DNA of 64,000 nt from positions 1-64,000 of the forward strand of contig JAAHGF010000024.1 in the NCBI GenBank assembly GCA_010672585.1, given 5' to 3'. The position numbers were made by a program, and so were the translations under genes. How positions within the stretch are numbered: the first letter of the stretch is position 1; each line of letters opens with the position of its first letter. Below are positions 1 through 8,500 of the stretch, one piece after another. The notes beneath the pieces were generated by a model, which was given only the letters and a program-made list of their open reading frames with translations, did no database searches and was not told where the DNA came from. The DNA comes from Okeania sp. SIO1I7 (GTDB lineage Bacteria > Cyanobacteriota > Cyanobacteriia > Cyanobacteriales > Microcoleaceae).

Positions 1-316
1 ATGGCACGGATACACGGATAGGTCAGGGAGTAGGGGAGTGGCTCACACTGATTATGGCACGGATACACGGATAGGTCAGGGAGTAGGGGAGTGGCTCACA
101 CTGATTATGGCACGGATACACGGATAGGTCAGGGAGTAGGGGAGTGGCTCACACTGATTATGGCACGGATACACGGATAGCTCAGGGAGTAGGGGAGTGG
201 CTCACACTGATTATGGCACGGATACGCGGATAGGTCAGGGAGTAGGGGAGTGGCTCACACTGATTATGGCACGGATACACGGATAGCTCAGGGAGTTGGG
301 GAGTTGGGAAGTGGGG
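1..316. repeat. 53-bp tandem repeat, five full copies plus a partial one
   Basis: Copies begin at 1, 54, 107, 160, 213 and 266, each starting ATGGCACGGATACACGG and containing the GGGAGTAGGGGAG core that is also scattered elsewhere in the window. Copies differ at a few positions (GGTCAGG or GCTCAGG; one ACGCGG). The array probably continues past the left edge of the window. No long open frame uses it, and there are no unique spacers, so it is not a CRISPR array. Confidence 0.9.
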
Positions 317-868
317 GAGAAGTAAAAATAAGAATAATTAACATTAAACTGAAGTGACACATTTTATAACTGATAACTGAAATGACAGCTTATACTTTAG
401 TCGTAATTGCGCTGAAGTGCTCAAACTTAAAACCTACCATCTACCACTTACCGAAAAATTGTGGTTTCAAGCCTCCCCCTTTAAGGGGATAATAAAGAAA
501 AATTGTCCTTGGAGTAATCCTATTCTTTAAAAGGAGAGGTAATACCAATTTGAAAAAAGAATGTTACGAATAGTAAGAGGGATAAAAAAACTTTACAGGA
601 GATGTCCCTTTGACAAAAAAGATAATTTACGCCCTAAAAAATGGTATGAAAGCCATTCCCATACGACTCCTGACTCCTGACTTCCCCTCCTGGGAGGGGC
701 TAGGGGTGGGTTGACTCCTAAGAAATACCCTAGCTATTTGTAGCAAATATTTATCAATTTGGTATAATTATTAATTATTAATTATTAATTATTAATTGTT
801 GAAGACCTACCACCTAAAACCTTCTTCAAATAAATTTTCAGGATTGAAACCGATAAAGTGTATAATCG
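317..868. other. Non-coding stretch with dispersed repeats upstream of crtE
   Basis: No convincing gene. It holds a copy (about 449-545) of a dispersed element that begins CCGAAAAATTGTGG, has a CCCCCTTTAAGGGG hairpin and ends in GGAGAGGTAAT; related copies lie near 3000-3118, 36150-36246, 56746-56860 and 63520-63620. A CTGACTCC repeat lies near 665-690 and an ATTAATT tandem near 765-800. The crtE promoter should be in the last 100 bases, but I see no clear -35/-10 pair. Confidence 0.6.
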
Positions 869-1819
869 ATGGTGCTAATGCCAAATAGTGGCCATAATAT
901 TAATCCCATGCTCCCTCAATCTCAAATAGATACAACTTTTGACCTATCTACCTATCTAGCAAAGCGAAAAGCTCTGGTTGAAAAAGCTCTGGACAATTCT
1001 ATTACCGTACTCTATCCAGAAAAAATTTATGAGGCGATGCGCTATTCCCTATTAGCAGGTGGTAAGCGGTTACGTCCAATTCTTTGTTTAGCTACTTGTG
1101 AATTATCAGGCGGAAATATAGAAATGGCAATGCCCACTGCCTGTGCATTAGAGATGATCCATACTATGTCATTGATCCACGATGATTTGCCCGCAATGGA
1201 TAACGATGACTATCGCCGAGGTAAATTAACAAATCATAAAGTTTATGGTGAGGATATTGCTATCCTCGCAGGGGATGGTCTATTAAGTTACGCTTTTGAG
1301 TTTGTAGCTACTCAAACTAAGAACGTCCTACCACAGCAAGTGGTACAAGTGATAGCTCGTCTCGGAAAAGCTGTGGGAGCAGCAGGGTTAGTCGGAGGCC
1401 AAGTAGTAGATTTAGCTTCAGAGGGACTTTCAGAGGTATCTGAAGAAACACTGCATTTTATCCACACTCACAAAACAGGCGCTCTTTTAGAAGCTTGCGT
1501 AGTCTGTGGAGCTATGCTTGCCAATGCTTCCCTTGCTAATATACAAAGACTTTCCCGTTATGCTCAAAATATTGGTCTAGCTTTTCAAATAGTTGATGAT
1601 ATTCTCGATATTACTGCTACTACAGAAGAGTTAGGGAAAACAGCTAAAAAAGATCTAGAGGCTCAAAAAGCCACCTATCCTGCTATTTGGGGATTAGAAG
1701 AATCTCGGCGTCAAGCTCAAAAACTAATTGAGAATGCCAAGGCAGAGTTAGAAGTTTTTGGAGAAAAGGCCATGCCATTAATAGCCTTAGCAGATTTTAT
1801 TGTTAGTCGCAGTAACTAG
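869..1819 (+). CDS. crtE: Geranylgeranyl diphosphate synthase (polyprenyl synthetase)
   Basis: Makes geranylgeranyl (or farnesyl) diphosphate by condensing IPP with allylic diphosphates, feeding carotenoid, chlorophyll phytyl and quinone side-chain synthesis in the cytosol. The 316-residue protein has the usual length. Seen: the first Asp-rich motif [10 protein letters not shown] with the following YRRG, the second Asp-rich motif FQIVDDILD, and the GGKRLRP substrate motif near residue 65. The next gene starts 9 bases after its stop, so the two are probably co-transcribed. The start could be 869 or 878, since two ATGs lie close together. Exact chain length cannot be proven from sequence, but the cyanobacterial crtE type is the best match. 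Confidence 0.93.
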   Translation: MVLMPNSGHNINPMLPQSQIDTTFDLSTYLAKRKALVEKALDNSITVLYPEKIYEAMRYSLLAGGKRLRPILCLATCELSGGNIEMAMPTACALEMIHTMSLIHDDLPAMDNDDYRRGKLTNHKVYGEDIAILAGDGLLSYAFEFVATQTKNVLPQQVVQVIARLGKAVGAAGLVGGQVVDLASEGLSEVSEETLHFIHTHKTGALLEACVVCGAMLANASLANIQRLSRYAQNIGLAFQIVDDILDITATTEELGKTAKKDLEAQKATYPAIWGLEESRRQAQKLIENAKAELEVFGEKAMPLIALADFIVSRSN

Positions 1820-1828
1820 GGGTACAAT

Positions 1829-2284
1829 ATGCAAAATATTGGCGAAATCATGGATAACCATGTTCTATGGGTTGCTCTCCTAGCTTGTGCAATAGCTCAA
1901 GTTCTCAAGGTAGTGGTGGAGTTAGTTCAAAATGGTAAGATTAATTTACAGGTTTTAGTCACAGCAGGAGGAATGCCCAGCTCTCATTCTGCATTTGTAG
2001 CTGCACTGGCAGTAGGAGTTGGTCAAGCAAAAGGTTGGGGGAGTCCAGAATTTGCACTAGCTTTAGTTTTTGCCATCATAGTAATGTATGATGCAGCGGG
2101 AGTTCGTCAAGCTGCCGGACTACAAGCAAAAATTCTCAATCAAATTATAGATGAATTTTTCCAAGAAGACCACCATCTCAGTCAAGAACGTCTTAAAGAG
2201 TTATTAGGCCATACTCCTGTACAGGTAATAGTAGGTTTTGCTTTAGGAGTCGCTGTATCTTGGGTTGCTAGTTTTAGTTATTGA
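1829..2284 (+). CDS. Divergent PAP2 family membrane protein (DUF212)
   Basis: A 151-residue, mostly hydrophobic protein with GGMPSSHSAFVAALAVG (a diverged PAP2-phosphatase signature) near residues 48-64 and MYDAAGVRQAAG near 87-98, the hallmark of the DUF212 / divergent PAP2 family. Three to four membrane segments are visible. In cyanobacteria this family commonly follows crtE, as here; its biochemical role is unsettled and phosphatase activity should not be assumed. An AGGGG ribosome-binding site lies just before the ATG at 1829; a second ATG at 1850 is possible. Its 3' end overlaps the convergent gene at 2274 by 11 bases. Confidence 0.88.
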   Translation: MQNIGEIMDNHVLWVALLACAIAQVLKVVVELVQNGKINLQVLVTAGGMPSSHSAFVAALAVGVGQAKGWGSPEFALALVFAIIVMYDAAGVRQAAGLQAKILNQIIDEFFQEDHHLSQERLKELLGHTPVQVIVGFALGVAVSWVASFSY

Positions 2285-2954
2285 TTGATTTAATTCTAGG
2301 ACTAATTAATGTTACCCGACTACTATCCACAACAAAAGCTAAAAATCCACGGTTGCTTAATTTAAACAAACTATTTGTAGCAGCTTTCCTATTTTCAGTA
2401 TATGTCACCAACAAGAAAGGTTTTTGTCCATAGGCAACTAAGCCTACATTACGCCCCAAACTTCTTTCCAACTGTAGAGCAATTTCTGGTTGATTATTAT
2501 AATCTACTAAAACGGCATAACCTGTACCCAGAGGTTGAGGATTAAATCCTATTTCTGGAGGCGCTGGTAATGGAGTATCTGATGGAGTTGTTTCTTCACT
2601 AGGTCTAACTACATAAGCAGATAACCCCACAATGTCCTGAATATAACGCGCCCAATCACTAGCCACATCTTGGTCATCAAAACCTCGGATACTACTAACA
2701 GTCTGGTCAATATAGCGACATACTTCGATGATAATATCTGGCGGTAGACTCCGCCTAACTATATCTTGAGCTGCTGATGTCTCTGTAATTATTACCAGTA
2801 AGTATTCGTTATTAGCAGGGGATTGACAATTTTCTAGACTAATAGCATAGTTAGTATCAATAGTCAAGGATGACAAATATAAGAAAGCTGAAGCCATAAA
2901 AGTTTTCAGGCCCCCCAAGCAGAATTTATTGAGTTGCAGTTGAGTATCATTCAT
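2274..2954 (-). CDS. Conserved cyanobacterial hypothetical protein
   Basis: About 226 residues from the ATG at 2954 (a TTG four codons upstream is less likely). A hydrophobic segment near residues 15-40 looks like a signal peptide or membrane anchor. The rest is a soluble domain ending in a conserved-looking block (GTGYAVLVDYNNQPE ... LLVTYTENRKAA ... GFLAFVVDSSRVTLIS). A Pro-rich linker sits near the middle (TPLPAPPEIG). I recognise the style of an exported cyanobacterial protein but cannot assign a function. It is convergent with the PAP2-like gene and overlaps its last codons. Confidence 0.8.
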   Translation of the reverse strand: MNDTQLQLNKFCLGGLKTFMASAFLYLSSLTIDTNYAISLENCQSPANNEYLLVIITETSAAQDIVRRSLPPDIIIEVCRYIDQTVSSIRGFDDQDVASDWARYIQDIVGLSAYVVRPSEETTPSDTPLPAPPEIGFNPQPLGTGYAVLVDYNNQPEIALQLERSLGRNVGLVAYGQKPFLLVTYTENRKAATNSLFKLSNRGFLAFVVDSSRVTLISPRIKSINN

Positions 2955-3417
2955 GGCTAAAAACAAAGCAGGGGTTCAACAATTAATTATTAATTATTAA
3001 TTATTAATTATTAATTATTAATTATTACCTCTCCTTGAAAACGGATAGGATTGACGGAAAAGGGAAATTAATTCATTGTTTCTCCTTTCAAGGGGAGGCT
3101 TTAAACCTTAATTATTCGGCAAGAGACCCATCCCTAACTCCTCCTGGAACGTCACGCTTAGAAAAATTGTATCCTTTGATTTTTTGAAATTTCGTACATC
3201 TTGGTAGAGTTAGTTAACCAAAAATATAGAGTTGTCAATATTCTCTGGTGACAATGAATTAGCTTTGGTACAGAGGAGGAGGAAATCTGATATCTTCTCA
3301 AGATACAAGATAGATGAAGATAATTCTTATATAATCCGGTTATATAGTATATGTTGATCATTCTATAATTACTTCAATATTCAACCTCCCCCACTCCCCT
3401 ACTCCCCTACTCCTATC
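2955..3417. other. Repeat-filled intergenic region
   Basis: An ATTAATT tandem (about 2980-3026) is joined to an inverted copy of the dispersed CCTCTCC...GGGGAGGC element (about 3027-3118). A CCCCTACTCC tract lies near 3390-3410. The one open frame here (3158-3361) has no homology I recognise and low-complexity composition, so I do not call it. Confidence 0.55.
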
Positions 3418-3759
3418 TCATGACTCTTTCACAGAAGCATCCTCAAGAGAAGCTAAAGGTTCTGGGATAGAATCTGAAGGTGCTTGAAATTCACCTGTAA
3501 TTACAGACTCCAAACGTAACTTTAACCAAGTAATAAATTTAGGGTTAGTAGAAATAATCGCTGCAGCAGGTTGAGGACATTTTGTCTTGATACTAGCCAT
3601 TTCAGAAGCTTCTAAAAAAGCAGGCTGAGGAACCAGCCAAAAATCTATTTCTTTTTCCTTTTCGTGATAATCTCTGGTGCGTTCCCTAAAAACTTCTTCC
3701 AGGGGTTCTTCCTCTAGTAAAAACTTTTTACTAGCTAAAACGTAATAGTAAGTTTGCAT
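3418..3759 (-). CDS. ycf54: Ycf54, subunit of the Mg-protoporphyrin IX monomethylester cyclase
   Basis: A 113-residue protein from the ATG at 3759. The N-terminal TYYYVLASKKFLLEEEPLEE, the central EKEIDFWLVPQPAFLEA and the ITWLKLRLE block match the Ycf54 / DUF2488 family known from Synechocystis Slr1780. Ycf54 is needed for assembly or stability of the oxygen-dependent cyclase (with AcsF) that forms the fifth ring of chlorophyll. The length matches the family. It appears monocistronic, between repeat-rich spacers, and lies near crtE, whose product supplies the phytyl chain of chlorophyll, though I infer no shared operon. Confidence 0.93.
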   Translation of the reverse strand: MQTYYYVLASKKFLLEEEPLEEVFRERTRDYHEKEKEIDFWLVPQPAFLEASEMASIKTKCPQPAAAIISTNPKFITWLKLRLESVITGEFQAPSDSIPEPLASLEDASVKES

Positions 3760-4219
3760 TTCAATCAATCAACAGAAATTAAAATTAGTAATTACCGAAT
3801 AATTAATAATTAAATAATGAAACAATTCAGGTTAAAACCCTCCCCATGAAAGGGAAAAAAATAATTTTTTTCCTTATCGATCAATACTATTCCTTTTAAA
3901 GCTATCCCTTATAAGGAACTCCTGAAAACCTTGTGGGAAGTAGGGGAGTAGGGGAGTAGGGAGCAGGGGAGAAAGGATAAAGAATCATAGTAGATCAGAA
4001 AAACTACTTAAGTTATCAAAAAAAACGTACTTTTAAATACACTTTTTCTCTGACAAAAACTTGTTAAAAGCTTCTACATAACTTGTCTACTTTGTCAAGT
4101 TTTATGTTAAGAAAAATGTTGATAAAGCATAGCTTTTAAAGAGAGGTAATTATCAATTATCCATTATTCATTATCCATTATCCATTATCCATTATCAATT
4201 ATCCATTATCAATTATCCA
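3760..4219. other. Repeat-rich intergenic region between ycf54 and pdxJ
   Basis: Contains a partial CCCTCCCC...GGG dispersed element (about 3835-3905), a GGGGAGTAGGGGAG tract (3935-3970), and a long ATTATCCATT tandem (about 4148-4230) that runs into the stop codon of pdxJ. No gene is visible. Confidence 0.55.
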
Positions 4220-4939
4220 TTATCCATTAATAATGGCTTGTTTCATCTCGCGGACAGCTCGCTCCATACCCACGAGTACCGCCCTAGAAATAATTGTATG
4301 ACCAATGTTGAGTTCTTCCATACCTTCTAGACAAGCAACTGGATAAACATTCCAGTAAGTGAGGCCATGTCCAGCATTAACTCGAAGTCCAGCAGCGGTC
4401 GCCATTTTGCAGCCATCTGCCAAAATCGTCAATTCTTGATGGCGAGTGGCCTCATCAGTAGCTTCTGCATAACATCCTGTGTGAAGTTCAATAAACTTAG
4501 CCTGAATTTCTGCGGAAGCCTCAATCTGGGCTTTTTCTGCATCAATAAACATACTGACAGGAATATCCGCTCCTTGCAACTGGGCTACAACTTCTCTCAT
4601 ACGAGGAATATTACTAGCAACATCTAAACCACCTTCAGTCGTTACTTCTTCCCGACGTTCTGGTACAAGAGTAATATAATCAGGCTTAATATCCAGAGCG
4701 ATCGCCACCATTTCTGTAGTAGGTGCCATCTCCAGATTCAAATGAGTCCGCACCGTTTGTCGCAGAATATGGACATCTCGTTCCTGAATATGGCGACGGT
4801 CTTCCCGCAGATGAACAGTAATACCATCAGCTCCAGACAGTTCAGCTAAAACTGCTGCTGCTACTGGATCTGGTTCTACAGTTTGTCGCGCTTGTCTAAT
4901 TGTGGCAACGTGGTCAATGTTGACACCTAGAGTGGGCAA
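4220..4939 (-). CDS. pdxJ: Pyridoxine 5'-phosphate synthase
   Basis: Condenses 1-deoxyxylulose 5-phosphate with 3-amino-2-oxopropyl phosphate in the DXP-dependent vitamin B6 pathway. The 239-residue length fits. Motifs seen: N-terminal [15 protein letters not shown] (residues 4-18), HLREDRRHI near 44, the ITLVPERR block near 92, and [12 protein letters not shown] near 190. The only start that keeps the conserved N-terminus is TTG (4937-4939), with a GGGAG ribosome-binding site 9 bases upstream and no in-frame ATG nearby. The last codons (IING, then TAA) are written by the ATTATCCATT repeat downstream, so the extreme C-terminus is repeat-derived. Confidence 0.93.
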   Translation of the reverse strand: MPTLGVNIDHVATIRQARQTVEPDPVAAAVLAELSGADGITVHLREDRRHIQERDVHILRQTVRTHLNLEMAPTTEMVAIALDIKPDYITLVPERREEVTTEGGLDVASNIPRMREVVAQLQGADIPVSMFIDAEKAQIEASAEIQAKFIELHTGCYAEATDEATRHQELTILADGCKMATAAGLRVNAGHGLTYWNVYPVACLEGMEELNIGHTIISRAVLVGMERAVREMKQAIING

Positions 4940-5485
4940 TTTTTGATTCTCCCGGTCGTGTTAATCAATTTGCCATATTAGTTTAGTTGGAAATGTTCAC
5001 TTGAGCAACTATTTCTTAGGAATCTTATTGTCCAGGCACTTAAAAATTTTACTTAGGTAGGTCAAACTAATATATAAATAGATATAGTTGTGATGAGAAT
5101 TAAAATTTTTCTCTCACCTATACTCTTAGTTTGATATTGATTTCTGACTACTTATTAGAATCCCTGTAAATTTAATTCACAGAGCAGTCAATGATTAGTC
5201 TTTAAATCAATTATATACTAAGAAAAAATACGTTATTGCTGTTTGCATCTCTGTTAATTTATGGCTTTCCAAATCAATTTTTAACCTTGATGAAGATTTA
5301 GAGTTTTTGATAATCATATAAAGATTAAACAAGTGTCGATTAAACGCTTATTCCACTCGAAACTAATACATTGGTTTTGAATCAATACTCTATGTTCTAA
5401 ATTCAGGAATTTGGTACTTAATTAAAATTGCAAATAGCTATAACTAAAAAAATATAACTGTTTAGTTCTACATTGGAGCTGTAGC
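4940..5485. other. Intergenic region upstream of the split lysozyme gene
   Basis: AT-rich, without a gene or repeat I can name. It must hold the promoters of pdxJ (minus strand) and the lysozyme gene (plus strand). A TTGGAGCT sequence a few bases before the ATG at 5486 may act as a weak ribosome-binding site. Confidence 0.4.
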
Positions 5486-5587
5486 ATGGAAATATCACAA
5501 AATTGTCTAGACTTAGTCAAAAAATGGGAAGGACTTTTTCTGGATGCTTATCTAGACCCAGTAGGAATACCAACCATTGGGTATGGA
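5486..5587 (+). CDS. Lysozyme exon 1
   Basis: Codes residues 1-34 and holds all three lysozyme catalytic positions (E15, D24, T30). It ends ...GGGTATGGA, directly before intron 1, which opens GTGCGACTCG at 5588. Frame phase at the junction is 0. Confidence 0.88.
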
Positions 5588-8500
5588 GTGCGACTCGTTG
5601 GCCACTAAACTTACAAAGTAAGGTATAAATGGCCGTTCCGAGTCAACACATGAGGAAAACCTCGACTCGCGAATAACTCTTATAACCTTGGTGGTGAAAT
5701 TCCATCCGCCTTGTTGTTGGGTTGACAGCATAGGCCACAGGGTAGCGACTGAACATCAATCCCTGAAGCTGGCCTAAATGGAATCAAAGCTTTAACTACC
5801 AAATAAGTGAGATTTCTAGCAAAGATTGACAAGTGGACGAACAGGAAAGTAATGAAACTCTCGTGACAATTTACCACTCCAAAGGTAGCTATGGAGTGTA
5901 GGGCAAAATAATAGCCAGAAGGTCAATGGGTATAAATATTCCATAGTTTATACCAACAACCATACTGAATCTTCCGGGAGATTTTACTCCACTAAATCAA
6001 TCGCAATAAAGGTATAAGGGAACGAGGAAACCTCTCTTTGACACCTAAGAACACAGGTCGAAAATTTAGGAAGCCATTCAAGGTCAATCTGCACGAAACG
6101 GTTGCAGGTCAAAGAGAGAGTAGGATTGGGTAAGAAGCTAAATAATTGATAATTGATAATGAAAGAGTTTTTTTTAATCTCTAATTTTCTAGAGAACTTT
6201 CTAATACTCTAATTATCCATTATTCATTATCCATTAAATGCAGACGTACCCACTGTTAGACGGCGCGACCTGAAAGGTCACTTGAACTGGAACACCATGT
6301 TCCCTAGGGATTTCCACCCCTAGCCCTCACAGAAAAGACTCTACGAGTCCGGTCATGTCAAAAGTAAGTAATGAAATTGGCAGAATGCAGACCCTGAAAG
6401 TAACCGAAGCTACAAGGGATTATGTGGCCAGGAGCAAGAGGGAAAAGAGTAGTAAGGATGAACAAAGCTAAGTTGTTGACTAAACTGCGTGATAGTGGAA
6501 ACAGCCAAATTATCCCTGAAAGGCTGTAACCAAAAAGGTAAGGGAGTAGGTTTAGATGTTCGTTTATCATCTAAACGTGGAAACAAAACTCTCCCCGCAG
6601 AAGAGACAACCATCCTCAACTATCTCAAAAGAAACTTCAAGTGATACAACAGGGTAAACCCTACAGAGTCTCGTGAGGAAGGTCGAACCGATGAGTAAGT
6701 CCGAGGTAACAAAGACAGAACTCTCTGGAGGGTAGAAGATGAGAGAAAAAGCGAATGTCACCTTGTAATGGGGTGAATAGGGGTACCCAACAGGGAAGCC
6801 TAACGGCTACAAAATTTGCCCTTGACCGAAAGGAATAGCAGACTTCTCTTGGGTCTTATACGAAAAGATTTCAGTACAAGTAGAAACCAAACGAGGATAT
6901 AAGTTAGGTGTCAAGCACAAGTTTGATAAATGGAGTCAACGGACAATTAACGGACTGGTCACAGGTCAACTGGAAAAAAGCCCGGCAAATTGTTAGGAAT
7001 TTACGTCACAGAATCTTTCGTGCCCGAAAACTTGGTCAATGGAAGCAACTCAGAAGGTTGCAGAAATTGTTAATCAAAAGCCGAGCCAACCTATTGCTTA
7101 GTGTAAGACAAATCACTCAGGTTAATACCGGAAAGAAAACCGTAGGAATTGATAAGGAGGTAATTAATACCCCTGCACAGCGAGTGAAACTTGTCAAGGA
7201 ATGGGAAATGCCAAAAGCATCACCGACAAAACGGGTGTATATTCCTAAGTCCAATAGCAAGAAACGACCCCTCGGAATCCCAACCGTCAGGGATAGAGTC
7301 GCACAAGCAATAGTCAAAAACGCACTAGAACCCGAATGGGAATCCCAATTTGAGGCCAATTCCTATGGCTTCCGACCGGGAAGAAGTTGCCATGATGCCA
7401 TCGAAAGATGTTTCAATCGACTAAATAATGGCATCACGGGAAAACATAAGTGGGTTCTAGACGCTGATATCAAAGGCTTCTTTAACAACATCGCCCATGA
7501 ATCCATTCAAGAAGTGATTGGCTCGTTCCCGCGCGGAGAGCTAATTAGAGGATGGTTAAAATCAGGGTTTATTGATGAGGGAAAATTCAACCAAACTCAA
7601 ACAGGCACTCCTCAAGGTGGTGTGATCAGTCCATTACTTGCAAATATTGGACTGCACGGGTTAGAAGAATATATAAAAACAGTCTACCCAAAGCTAGGCA
7701 TCATCAGGTATGCGGATGACTTTATAGTTACCGCTAAAGACAAAGAATCTTTGGAACAAGTGCTTATTCTGATCAAGCAATGGTTGTTAAATAGAGGTCT
7801 GGAAATCAGCTCGGAGAAGACAAGGATAGTACACATAAAAGACGGGTTCGACTTCCTGGGGTTCAACTTACGCCAATACAAAGGCAAACTACTCATAAAA
7901 CCCCAAAAAGAAAAAGTACTAGCCTTCTGTAAAAAGATAGGAAATATCCTATCTCAAATGAAGGCCAGTACTCAAGAAGAAGTTATTAAAACCCTCAATC
8001 CACTTCTTTTGGGTTTTGCTAATTATTACAGAGGAGTAGTTAGCAAAGAAACCTTCTCATACATAGAAAATCGTGTATGGCATGACCTCTACCGTTGGGG
8101 ATTACGTCGGCACCCCAACAAAAGTAAAAATTGGGTATTTGAGCGCTACTTCGGTAGTTTTAAGAGGAGAAATGGTACTTTTATGTGCAAAGGGACTGAT
8201 AGAAAAGGAAAAGAGCATTTATATGTTCTTTACGATATCAGTAGTACACCCATAGTTAGGCACATAAAAGTCAAAGGAAAATAAGAGTCCTGATGACCCC
8301 TCACTCCAAGAATATTGGGAGAAACGAAGCATTAAAACTGGAAAGAATTATTGGGCAAGAGGTTCTAAATATGAACAAATAGCCAAATTCCAGGCGTTGG
8401 ATCGAGTCCGGTGTGTGGAGATCACCTATTTAATGGAGAGCTAATAGAAACCCATCATATAGTACCTGTGGCGAAAGGTGGTTCTGATGACCCAGAAAAC

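Noticed and set aside
1-316. Possible CRISPR array
   Set aside because: The 53-base units abut directly, with no variable spacers, and there are no cas genes; it is a plain tandem repeat.
3158-3361. 67-residue minus-strand frame between repeats
   Set aside because: No recognisable domain and no ribosome-binding site; it overlaps repeat-derived sequence.
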